This document shows, piece by piece, positions 24,863 to 35,685 of a stretch of DNA of 64,000 bases (the first letter of the stretch is position 1; the number at the start of each line of letters is the position of its first letter). The DNA is from Pyrus communis (Eukaryota; Streptophyta; Magnoliopsida; Rosales; Rosaceae). Location of the stretch: NCBI RefSeq assembly GCF_963583255.1, contig NC_084803.1, forward strand, positions 27,626,428-27,690,427. The letters run 5' to 3'. The notes under the pieces are model-generated. The model searched no databases. It saw only the letters and a list, made by a program, of their open reading frames with translations, and was not told where the DNA came from. A program made the translations under genes and the position numbers.

Positions 24863-25540
24863 ACCACTGCTCAGATGCAGGAACGGAAGAATCTTTGCGG
24901 ACATGCATCGGGTGTTTTTAGTTCAAGGATGGTCTGTTTGTGTTCTAGGATACCAAAATTTCTAGTTTTATCCTACACATGTAATATTATTGCATCGAAT
25001 GCATGACAACCGTGGAAAAATGTGTAATTTGTTCCCCAACCCTTCTTTTTATATTAATTAATGTCTAGTGGTCAATTAGTTATCCCGCTTAAGTGTTTTT
25101 CATTCCTGGACTCTAGATGCGATCATACAAACTCAGATGCATTGGGCTTTCCTTTTAACCCTTTGTTTTCTGGTGATTTTGTTCTTTGAGTCGAGTGTCA
25201 CCCTCTTTTTAACTCAAATTTCTCGTCTCTGATTTGGGATTTAAGCTTTCTTCCTCTCTAATTGTTGTTTCTAGCCGCAAGTCACCGTTGAGCGGCCATT
25301 GCTATTCTGCTCATCTAGTGTTTCCTCTACGGATCTTATTTGAGGACATGCTTTAGCACTATTGGGTAGGATTATGGGAGCGCTCCGCTCGTGGTGTTGG
25401 TGGCTTGCTCACCCTTGCTTCATGTGTTGGATAATTTCCTTCATGTGGCTTTAGTTGACGGGAAGCATAAACAACTCCTCTGCCAGAATGCATTAAAACA
25501 CATCCTAGTCCATGTAATGATGCATCAGTGTAAGCTATAT
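24863..25540. other. RBM39 3' UTR and intergenic sequence
   Basis: No ORF or repeat that I recognise. The first few hundred bases are probably 3' UTR, with several T-rich and 'aataat'-type stretches; no single polyadenylation signal can be chosen with confidence. Confidence 0.3.
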
Positions 25541-26700
25541 AACCGGCATCTCTTTCAGAAATGATTTAACACTAGCGCAGTCGTTAATTGAATTTTTAAT
25601 TCTTGGAATGATTCTTCACATTCACCAATCCAAATAAATTTAACTCCCTTGTGTGTTAACCTGGTCATGGGAATCCTTAACAAATCTTCTATAATAGCCG
25701 GCCAAACATAGGAAGCTTTGTATGCCATGTACATTTTTCTGCTCAATCCAATTCAACACTGCTTCTACTTTTGAAGGATCCACTACAACGCCTTTGTTTG
25801 AGATGACATGTCTTGAGAATTTCACTTCAGTCAACCAAAATTCGCATTTGCTTAACTTAGCATGTAACTTATTCTCCTTCAAAGTCTGTAAGATAGATAA
25901 ACGTTCCTCATGTTCTTTCTCGGTCCTTAGCATAGATGAGAATGTTATCGATAAATTCAATAACAAACTAATCAAGGTAAGGTTGAAAAATTTGATTCAT
26001 TAAATCCATGAATGTTGCTGGTGCGTTCGTTAAACCAAAAGGCATAACCAAAATTCGTAATGCCTATCGAGTTTGGAAAGCTGTCTTTGGTATATCTTCT
26101 GGTTTAATTCGAAGTTGATCATAACCAAAACGAAAACGAAGATCAATCTTTGAGAAATATCGAGCAACTTTCAGTTGATCAAATAAATCATCATTCTAGT
26201 CAATGGATACTTGTTCTTTATGGTGATTCTATTCAGCAAACGGCAATCAATACACAGCCTAAGGTTTTGATCACTTTTCTTTACAAACGGTGTAGGAGCA
26301 CCCCAAGGTGATGTACTAGGCCGAATAAAACCCTTCTCTTCAAGTTCTTGAAGTTGCTTTTTCAGTTCTTTCAATTCCACTGGTGCCATAATATGAAGGT
26401 TATACCCTCCAACATCATTTGAGCGATTGGTCTCACATAATCAACTTTTGTCTTATCCAAAACTGAATCAGGTTTTGGAACACTCTTTCTCCAGCAGAGA
26501 TAGTCATGGTCACAAATTTCTTAACACAATCAGTAATACCTTCAAATCGTTTGAGCAAATCCATTCCAAATATTACATTCAAGCTTATGATGCTGCAATA
26601 TATCTCTTGTGCATGACTTGCACACAATCCACCAATAATGGAAATTTCATAAATTCAGACTCTAATCCCAAAGTGGATGCAGAATAAATGATCTTCTAGC
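25540..26700 (-). pseudogene. Ty3/gypsy protease-reverse transcriptase remnant
   Basis: On the - strand, in order from 26627: a protease end with 'VIFGMDLLKRFEGI' ; '[16 protein letters not shown]' and '[19 protein letters not shown]' (RT, about 26390-26190); '[13 protein letters not shown]' (about 26040); the catalytic block at about 25945, which reads FIDN instead of the usual FIDD; then 'HAKLSKCEFWLTEVKFSRHV' and 'LCLAGYYRRFV'. Stops and frame changes are spread through it. The protease catalytic motif and the integrase are not seen. The Asp-to-Asn change alone would inactivate the polymerase. Confidence 0.88.
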
Positions 26701-26739
26701 ACCAGGGTCTCTACTTTTTCCTTAATCTCAACTCTTAGT

Positions 26740-28192
26740 CCTTCTTCTCGCTACTCATCACTTAGGCTTGCAGCTATTTACACCAAGCCAGCCGTATTAC
26801 CTACATGACATACAATCACTTGTTAAAACATCAGTCGAGTTTGAAGTCGGCTGGTGTTGGTAATGCATCCACTCTCCATCTCTCTTGTTTCTGGGATGTT
26901 TGGATGAGGTTTTTGAGCTATGTGTTGAAGTTCTAACCCCTGCATGCACCCTCAAACTCCAGCGAGTTTGAGCCACGATTCACCCCTAATTCTTAACATG
27001 TTAACAGGGATTGTGTGCTGCAAGAGATTCAAAATTCCAATTCAGAGCATTACAAAAAGATGCATGATATAACAAGACAAAGAAGACAATTTTGCATTAC
27101 TTTATGAGTTCATAAGATATGACAAACTTTAACTAAAGTAATTAAAATATGAAGATCGAAATAAAAAATTATAATTATACATGGAGAAATTGTGGAGACA
27201 TGAACTTTATTAAAGTACCTTTACATTCGAAATTACTTTCGGGACTACTCAAAAGATCACACAAGTAGTCCCTTATTCCAACAAACAAAAAAACGATGAA
27301 GGAAATCTGAAAATGAAGAAAGAAAACAAAATAACAAAAAGAAGAAAACATCCAAGCTTTTTCACTTATGTATGTACATACACTGCTTCACACTTCACAC
27401 AAAATACACTACTAGTTCCCCGGTCCATGACCTACACAAATTTAATTAGGGTGAGCTAAAAGCTCAATAGGAACCTATACCTTCAATATAGAAAATGATG
27501 GAGTTTAATCAATAATGCAGAAACAAAATATAATACAAAACTCATCACTTAATCCCCTATTCGAATAATTATTCATTGAAAAGTTTTACGTCCCATACCG
27601 TACTATTCCAAGTAAAAAAAAAACAATTCCAAATCACCAAACAAAATAATTCCTAAATTACCCATTTTTGCTAGTCGTCTTGCAAATTTCTTTGTCGCCA
27701 GTCCTGCCTAACAGAACCTTGTGCACTTAGGCTTACCTGGAAACTGGTACCTACCAAGAATCGGCTACCTCTAGCCGAAATTCCAACCTTTTCTTTGCAA
27801 TAAAACTATTCAATCTCACAACGTAACAATGATATTTTTATTTCATCTTTCTGTTCGACAACAGAAAGCGAACAAATTCCACTTTGCATTCAAGCAGATG
27901 ACAAATTAATTTAACAAGCTCAGCGATAATAGCAAAGTATTATTCACAATGTGATCGATAGTATGTACATATTTAAGAAACAACTGAAACAAGACCATAT
28001 TCCAAATCACATTTTATAAAACATATATATATATATGTATATGTATGTATATTTATGTACATCAGAACACAAGCACTTTAATCTCCGAAACATTTACATA
28101 TTCATATACACATATATACATCAGTAGTAGATTATATTATATATACATATATCAGAACATAATCATTTCATCACAAGAATTTCATATATATA

Positions 28193-28239
<47 letters not shown>

Positions 28240-28430
28240 ATATGTGTGTGTATATATATTTATAATTATACTAATGCAGAAAATGTCATAAAAGGCTTCC
28301 CTGAACTGCCTACCTTATTTACAGAACTTGAGGTGCTCCATAAGCTCTTCAAACCCTACAACGTTCGCTCTAATGAACACATGGATGCATAGAACAAAAT
28401 TTAAAATAAAAAATTAGGATACAAATTAAA
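26740..28430. repeat. Copy A of a ~2-kb direct duplication
   Basis: It matches copy B (28740-30440) in the same order. Examples are 'taggcttgcagctattta' (26763) against 'taggcttgcagttattta' (28754); 'ttcttaacatgttaacag' (about 26990) against 'ttcttgacatgttaacag' (about 29456); 'aaagaagacaattttgca' (27080) against the same (29843); and 'acacaagcactttaatctcc' (28067) against the same (30093). Spacing differs because of insertions and deletions. Non-coding, AT-rich, probably the non-coding part of the adjacent gypsy element. Confidence 0.65.
28020..28265. repeat. AT/TATATG simple-sequence tract
   Basis: (TA)n runs merge into about eight TATATG hexamers (about 28196-28240). Forms translating this give only Tyr/Val/Ile-rich nonsense. 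It sits inside copy A of the duplication. Confidence 0.85.
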
Positions 28431-28824
28431 TTCTGAAAAACTAAGTCACAAGTTATATAAACTTCTTTTCCAAAAGAAATTTATAAAACTGAATCAAATT
28501 TCTTTCTCTAAAATAAAAATACAAAATTGAAAAATAAAAACTAACAAAATTAAAGATTACAACTTGCAGAAACGGACTTGAAATTTCCCCTTTGTTCTAC
28601 AGATACAAAACCCTCAAATCGAACGAATTCGCATTATGAAACCACAGTACAACAACTAGTTTACCTTTACAACTCTCCTGCAAAATACAACATATGTTTC
28701 ACAAAATAAAACCGAGTTGTTCAACGTGGATTTCTAAACTCCAAACCTTATTTAGGCTTGCAGTTATTTACTCCAAAAATACCAGCCGTACTACCTACAT
28801 AACATATAGTCACTTCACAAAACA

Positions 28825-29241
28825 TCACTCGTCTTTATCACACTTAACGTGTCCAGATGGTCCTGATCTCTGTGAAGGTCCAAGTGAACTCTCCTCTTTC
28901 TCAGGATCCGCTTCCTCTAAATCTTCTTCCTCCTCAGACTCTTCGTCCACTTCTGAGTCGGAACTAATATAGATCACAAGAGGTGGACTAACTGATTGTG
29001 TTCGAATTTCTACCACATCGGAACTTGAAGGTGAGGAAGGATGATTTGGTGTTGTTATTGGTAATTGCGGAGTTGGTAGTTCTGGTATTGGTGGCTGCGG
29101 TATAAGGATGGGATTTATTTTTGGTATCGACATTGGGCTCAAATGGGTTCCAAGAGGTGGCCACACATTTCCTCCGAGAGCGCTCTCCTCTAGTTTCATT
29201 CTATAATGACACTTACTAATGCCCTTTGCATCTCCGAACAA
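28825..29241 (-). CDS. Hypothetical acidic Ser/Pro-rich ORF, 138 aa
   Basis: The frame is open from an ATG (MFGDAKGISKCHYRMKLEE) to a stop. The middle is Pro/Ile/Thr-rich (PIPELPTPQLPITTP), followed by a Ser-Asp-Glu stretch (SSDSEVDEESEEEEDLEEAD). I recognise no domain. It lies inside a transposon-like duplication, so it may be part of an element's accessory or gag-like protein, or a chance frame kept open by low complexity. No promoter or homologous frame is seen in copy A. Confidence 0.25.
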   Translation of the reverse strand: MFGDAKGISKCHYRMKLEESALGGNVWPPLGTHLSPMSIPKINPILIPQPPIPELPTPQLPITTPNHPSSPSSSDVVEIRTQSVSPPLVIYISSDSEVDEESEEEEDLEEADPEKEESSLGPSQRSGPSGHVKCDKDE

Positions 29242-29514
29242 TGAACGTTCTTCAAAGTATTTGTATGCATCATGTCATTAACTCTTTCACTGTATGCTTC
29301 ATTGACAAAGGCAAGCATGGTAATAATCAACATTATAGAGTTCTAAACTATCAGAACCCAATTTAAAACCCCACATGAATCCGAACCGAACCGAGGATTC
29401 ATCCTAAACAATTAAATTCAAGGTTAGAAATCCATAAATAACGTATAAAGGTTAATTCTTGACATGTTAACAGAAAAAAGGAATTCATATTATTGGACAA
29501 GAATGAAAAGCAAG

Positions 29515-29762
29515 AAGGGGTTGTGATTTTCACACACTCTTAACTACTTTTCCCACACTTCTCCATATTTTTTAATACTTAATTGGTATCCTACTATTTA
29601 ATCTTCCATATACACCCCTCTCTATTTAATCTTTCATTAATTACCATCAACAAGTAGGAACGGTATATATGGAAGATTAAATAGTAGGGTACCAATTAAG
29701 TATTAAAAAATAGGAAGAGGTGTGAAAAAAGTAGTTAAGGATGTGTGAAAATCATAACCCTT
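29515..29762. repeat. Near-perfect hairpin MITE, 248 bp
   Basis: The left arm 'ggttgtgattttcacacact' through 'taatacttaattggta' and 'atttaatcttccatatac' is matched almost base for base by the reverse complement of the right arm ending 'gtgtgaaaatcataaccctt'. Arms are over 100 bp with a small loop around 29640. Non-coding; it would form a long dsRNA stem if transcribed. Confidence 0.85.
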
Positions 29763-29932
29763 ACAGAAAATTTGATAATTCACAAGTATTCCATATGATA
29801 GAAATCTTCAAAGTCACAAATCCTGGCATAATTTATCATGGCAAAGAAGACAATTTTGCACCATTTTATAAGTTCACTAAGGTGACAGACAACTCTAACA
29901 TAAAGAAATCGAAGAAATAACTGAAACACATT

Positions 29933-29937
<5 letters not shown>

Positions 29938-29982
<45 letters not shown>
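29938..29982. repeat. (AT)n microsatellite
   Basis: About 45 bp of pure TA dinucleotides inside copy B of the duplication. Confidence 0.92.
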
Positions 29983-29987
<5 letters not shown>

Positions 29988-30899
29988 AACACAAGCACTT
30001 TAAGAAACAACTGAAACAAGACCATATTCCAAATCACATTTTATAATATATATATAAAATATGCGTGTGTGTGTATATATATATATCTGAACACAAGCAC
30101 TTTAATCTCCAGTACATTTACATATCCATATACACATAATCATGTAGACATAAATACATCGGTAGTAGATCACATTATATTTACATATATTGGAACACAG
30201 TCATTTCATCACAAGAATTTCATATATGTACATAATTATACTAATGCAGAAAATGTCATAAAAGGCTTCCCAAAACCCCCTACCTTATTTGCAGAGATTG
30301 AGCTTCTCCGTAAGCTTTTCAAACCCTACAGTGTCCGCTCTAATCCCGTACCAATAGATGCATAGAACAAAATTTAAAATCAAATATTAGAATACAAATT
30401 AAATGCTAAAAAACTGAGTCACAAGTTATAAACACTAATAAACTTCTTTTGCAAAAGAAAATTTTAAAACTGAATTAAAATTTCTCTCTAAAATAAAAAT
30501 ACAAAATAGAAGAATAAAAAGTAATAAAATTAGAGATTAGAACTTAGAGAAAACAGGCAGAAATTTCCCCTTTTTTATGCAGATACAAAACCCCCAAAAC
30601 ACTCAGATTAGGAACAACTAAACTAGGGTTCCAACACCCACCATTTATCGAACGAATTATAATGATTATTACCTAGAATTAGACCTCCAGCTCTAGCTAG
30701 TAGGCTAGATGAATTCGCACACCTAAAGCCCTAATTTATGGACACCTAACTTCCTATCTCTGTGCCAGCAAAAGTAACCAATTCCAAACCCAAAATTGAT
30801 TTCCTAGATACCTGACTCACTATTGATAAGGAGAAGAATGAATGATGCTATTTTAAACACGAATTTCTTGTGACAAATTAAATGAGTACTGTGGAGTAA

Positions 30900-31460
30900 A
30901 AAATAATCAAGAAGCGACACGTGAATTTTTAGGTTAAGAGGATAAAATTACCCTCGAGACACATCGGGTTTCCTATACGTGAGCAGTGGAGAATCATCCA
31001 TCAACTGAGTCAAGAGTGCCCAAAATAGGTAAGAAGTTCAAATTTATCTTTTCCATCCTCATCTTAGGTAATTACTTCATAACCTACAAATTATTCCATA
31101 TAAATGGAGATTAATTGGCTAATTAATGGATTAATTCCTAATTAATCCATTAATCACCAATTAAATCACCCATTTTCACACAAAAAACCTCTAAGGGCCG
31201 GCCACCTCCATTCCCTATATATATGACCCTATTTTCTCTAAAAAGCTAAGTCCACACTCTTGTAAAACTCCAAAAACTCGCCAAACACTTTTTCTCTATA
31301 AATTCTAACTTTGGCATCGGAGGTTCTTCGGCCAAAGCACCCCCCCATTCATCGTGGGCGCGTGAGGCTGTTGGCCTTAACCTAAGGTATTAATTGTTTT
31401 GTAGGTGCAATTTTATCCAAGATCAAGAAGGCGGAAATTTGCATCCACAAGTACGTGTAC
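30900..31460 (+). mobile_element. LTR-like dispersed repeat (first copy)
   Basis: It matches 46995-47660 in the same order: 'gtgagcagtggagaatcatc', 'agtgcccaaaataggtaa', 'ggccggccacct', 'ctaactttggcatcggaggt', 'cattcatcgtgggcgcgtga', 'taattgttttgtaggtgcaa', 'aagaaggcggaaatttgcat'. A TATA-like 'ccctatatatatgac' lies near 31215, consistent with an LTR promoter. No coding sequence. The exact ends and target duplication are not defined. Confidence 0.6.
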
Positions 31461-32519
31461 AAAATAATATTTGTATTAATGAGTAGGGTTATAATCTCTT
31501 TACAACTTTGAATTCTCTTATTTGATATCTGATAATGTAGAGTGTATGTGTTGTTGATCTGAGGGTTGTGATGACTTGATCTCGAATGAACGAATGCCTC
31601 AAGGTTTTGGCTTGTGGTGATGGAAGGATTGGCACGTGCAGTGATGCCTGGTGATTATTCTTGAGTGTGGCGAAGAATGCTGAGAGTTTTTTTAATCTTC
31701 TAAATGTTTCAAAAATTGGGGGTTTGGGTGCATTAGAGCTTCAGTGTCTAGGTGTGAGAATGATTTTCTGGCTCCTTTTCTTTGTCTTGGAGCCTTGTAT
31801 TTATAGACTCTCCAAGCTTTGCCATGAAAGAACCATGACTTGATTTGTGATTTTACTCCATCAATTAGTATTTGATTTAATTAAATAAAAAATAAAATAA
31901 ATCAATCTTCCCAATTTGGCATCTTCATTTGATTTCAATTTAAATTAATTAATTTGTTTAATTTAAAATAAAATAAAATAATTTCCTTTCCACCAATTGT
32001 TGGCACATGTCCTCTTGATAACTCGTCCAGTTTTGATGAGTCACATGCCATGTGTACGATTTGTGAGACACATGGTACATGCCACATAAGCCCTCACATG
32101 TCAAAATTTAATGCATTGGTGAACCTTTATTTTTGCCGAAATTTGCATGCCTACAAATGCCCCCACTCCAATGCATGACGTATGCATGTGCTTGTCACGT
32201 GTAGAATGTGCATTTTGAAGTCCTTTAGCGTAGATGTCGATTCAAGGGCCGTAGAGGTTTGGTCTTAAATTAGGTTGGAAATTTCTTCAAGGGTCGTCGA
32301 GACTTGATCTTGAAGGGAACTGGACCACGAGGAGTTTCATGTGGCAGTTGGTCTTCAGCTTTGTTGGGGTTGAATCAACACGTGTAGTTGTGCTTGTTGA
32401 TTCTCCATGAGCTTGATGAACAACACAAGTGTTTGGATATTTTCTTAGTGTCTCTTGACCTTATAGGTCTTGAAAAATGCTTCACGGCTTTGTTTGTTGC
32501 CGATTCATAGAACTTTGTG
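31461..32519. other. Intergenic sequence, probably continuing the LTR-like element
   Basis: No recognisable protein. 'caagggccgtagaggtttgg' (about 32236) and 'caagggtcgtcgagacttga' (about 32288) are a local direct repeat. A small ORF at 31661-31843 shows no family features. Confidence 0.25.
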
Positions 32520-32766
32520 TTTATGATCAGAACCGTTCATATTATAAATCAGCCTATTAAGACCGCCTCTACAAAAAATCAATTAAAATTAAGGTCGTTA
32601 GATCATCGAATTGTATAAAAATAGATGAACGGAGTTGGTAACAGCACTACGAGTTGTCTATGTATTTGCTACACTAGATCGATTAAACAACCTTGGTTTT
32701 AATTCAATTTTTTACAGGGATGATCTTTATATAATGATTCATGATCTGAATGATTCTGATCATAAA
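32520..32766. repeat. MITE with inverted ends 'tttatgatcagaa'
   Basis: The left end 'tttatgatcagaaccgttca' and the reverse complement of the right end ('tgaatgattctgatcataaa') match at most positions; element length about 247 bp. Non-coding. Confidence 0.7.
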
Positions 32767-32829
32767 TATGAAAACATTTTACAAAGTAATCAAGTCAAAT
32801 TGCATTTCAATTAATGTACAATAAAAACG

Positions 32830-34682
32830 TGATAGGAGCATATTTATGCTACTTAGTTATGTTGTTTCCTTGCATTTAGTTAGCTAATTACTACTTATTA
32901 TAGTGTTTTAAGCTATTTTTGTGTGTTTGTAGGTCCTAATGGCAAAAGGAGCAAGAAAGTGCATTTTGGAGCAATTTGGAGCAATTTTAGGCATAGAATG
33001 GATAGCTTGCATATGGAGCAAGATGGATGGACGGAATTAAGTCAAAAGAGGCTAGGAATATGCTACAAATCTGAAAATCAAGTTCAAGACAAAGAAGATA
33101 AGGAAAGAGTAAGAAATATGGAACATTATCCAAACAACCTTATCTTATCCTATCCTAATCTTTTGCTACCTTAATTCCAGCTACAAAGAGGACTTAATTT
33201 AACATTAGAACACCTTGATATATGGTTCTAGAACACCTTATCTGCTCCTAGATGTATGCCGCACCCTTCCCCTTCTAGAAGTCCCAATTTCTGCCACAAA
33301 ACACATTGTTTCTAAAATCCCTAGAAAGGTGGCGCCTCTCCCTCTTCTAGAAGCTCTAGAACCTACAATCCTTTTCCCATTCCTCCTTGGTCTTTGCCGT
33401 GTAACCCTAGTCCTTTTCACCTAGGATTGTGCAATCATTTTCCCTTCAGAAATTGTGCAAACCCTAGCCTATAAATACATGTCTTTGCCGCATATATTGA
33501 TCCATCCATTCATTCATTCAATCATTCATACATTCAGCCATAAAACACCCTAATTCACCTTAGTGCCGCAGCAAAGAAGGAAGGAGAAGAAGACTTGTGC
33601 AATATGCCATCCAAGGGAGTGCCGTGCATGCCATTGGAGTGTGGAGCGTTTCTGGGTTCTTTCTATCCTTAGTTTTAGTTCAATGTTTGTTTTAATTTGG
33701 TTTTCAATTATGATGAACATGAGGAATTAATTTCTTTATAGTTGGAGGTGAATTCGAAGCCATGATTATATGTTTTATATGAATTGATTACATCCAGTTA
33801 TTGTTTCTTGAGTCTTGAATGTGATTTGCTTATCTGAGTTATCAATACTTGTTTATGTATGTTGGTTGAGGGTCAACACTTAATTTGCATGCATGAATTT
33901 GATGCTAGAGTATAAGGGAGTTTCACGTAATAGTTATGAACTTATATTCACAAGTAGTGGAAGTCACTAGTCATGATTGTGTTAAGAGAATCCTTGGCAG
34001 GAGTCTCATGCGTTTCATAGTGATGAATGCCTTGTCAATGCTTATGATTTTCATAAAACTTAATGTTTGATATGTATCTCTATTATGCATTTCATATAGA
34101 GAACTTGAGAAAGATAATTTGATTGTAATGCGTATTCATTCAATTCAATGAAATAAGGGAAATATGATGGTTGGTTGTGCGATGCAATTAACTTGGAGCG
34201 TTGTCGTTCATAGTCTAAAGGAATAATAACTGGAAATTGGTTTATATGCATATGTCGTGTGTGGAGAAGGACCCTCTAACTAGCCTTTCACCCTTATCAA
34301 TTCACCAAATTCGTTTTTATAAAGTGTTTTATGCAAAGTTTCTGTTTTAAGTTTTAAATTCATCAAAAACATTCCCCCTTTCATTAAGTCTTGTTATTTG
34401 AGTTAAATTCTGTTTTCTTTTAGTCTTTTGAGTCAAGTTAAGTTTTATTTTCGTCAAAATCACTTGTTAGGTCTAGAATTGAGTCTTTTTGATTGTTTTG
34501 TTGTTGTTTTGAGTGTTTTAAGATAGTTTTGAGTCTATAGAGTCTAGTTTAGTGTTTTTGAGTCTTATTTGTGTTGATTAGCATCCCTAGTTAATCCCCG
34601 GTCTAGAATGATCCCTACTTGCATATATACTACAATTGTCAACAATAGGGTTTAATTTGTGTGTCAAGTTAATTTTCACATC
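32830..34682 (+). mobile_element. Long LTR, probable Ty3/gypsy solo LTR
   Basis: It starts TGATAGGAGCATATTTATGC and carries 'gtttgtaggtcctaatggca', a CATT-rich tract with 'ctataaatacatg' near 33470 (TATA-like), and the terminal text 'agttaatccccggtctagaa' through 'ttttcacatc'. I recognise this as the LTR form of a large gypsy family in plants (Tat/Athila group suspected). No tRNA primer site or coding region follows, which is why I call it a solo LTR. No target duplication was found. Confidence 0.5.
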
Positions 34683-35685
34683 GCTTTAAAAAGTGAACAA
34701 AAATAGTTAATAAATTCATAAACCCTTTGTTGTGCTCATACACTTTCGCAATTTAGTTTTTAATCTGGATCCTAATAACTGACCCATAAGGACAACAACT
34801 TCTAGCACTAGTGTATAGGGCATTTCTAAGGTGCGGACGTTAGAAATACAACTTGCGTGCATACTGCAATCAAACGATGTTGATTTGCTGAGCTTATGGG
34901 TAAAACCAAGTTGTTGTGACCCAATGTAATTAAAACATTTATTTATTTTTTATTCAATGCATATGCATTTGTTAGAGAGAAAGTTTGCACGTTGAAGAGG
35001 GGAAGAAAGAGAGGCGGAGACATGGAGCGGGGGTGAGGATCGATTTTAGTTGGGCTGAAGCTGCACTGCGACTGCGACCCAGTAATCTGATACCTTCAAA
35101 TTTTTTTTCGTTCACTAGGGGTGTTTTTGTCAGCGAGAAAGGGGGAAAGTAATCTTATGCTTTTAACTGCTTTCGTTCATTAGGTTGTTTTGTTGGTGAG
35201 AGAGGGGGAGATTAGGGTTGTCTTTGGTGGGAAAGAGAGGCAATGAGAGGGAGTTGGAGAAGGTTGAGATCGTTCGATTCCAGGTCGATTGATTGGGACT
35301 TGGTAAATCCTATACCTTTAATTAATTAATTAATTAATTTTTTATTTGTTCATTGGGTGTGTTTTTATTGGAAAGAGGGATATGTGAGGGTTGTAGTTGG
35401 GGCAAAAGAGAGCTAGAGAGAAGGAGCTTGTAAGCTGGTGAAGGGCTTGATTTCATTGGGTTTATAAATCAGGGATTTGAATCGATAATGACGGGTGGTT
35501 TAGACTGGACTTGGTTGAAATCGTGAATTTGGAATTTAGAAATATAGGTGTTAAACTTGTGCTGGGTTGTGATACATTGTGTTGTAGTTGTGAAGTTCTG
35601 TAGCAGGCAGACATTGAAGTGTAATTGGGTGGGCGATGAACTATTATTTTTCTATGGCCATGGTTGTTTTTGAAAGTTTCAGTGT
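34683..35685. other. Intergenic sequence without recognisable feature
   Basis: G-rich 'agagagggggag'-type stretches and an (ATTA)n tract at about 35317-35340 are the only structure seen. Several 'ttagggttg' phrases occur but no gene follows. Confidence 0.3.

Larger units (their letters stand above)
28740..30440. repeat. Copy B of the ~2-kb direct duplication
   Basis: Second copy, in the same orientation as copy A. It additionally carries the acidic ORF (28825-29241) and a hairpin MITE (29515-29762), both missing from copy A. The shared 3' block includes 'atgcagaaaatgtcataaaa' and 'tttcaaaccctaca' in both copies. Confidence 0.65.

Noticed and set aside
28178..28262. CRISPR-like or array repeat
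   Set aside because: Plain hexanucleotide microsatellite without spacers; the host is a plant nuclear genome.
28045..28392. 115-codon ORF rich in Tyr/Ile/Val
   Set aside because: It is a translation of TATATG microsatellite sequence.
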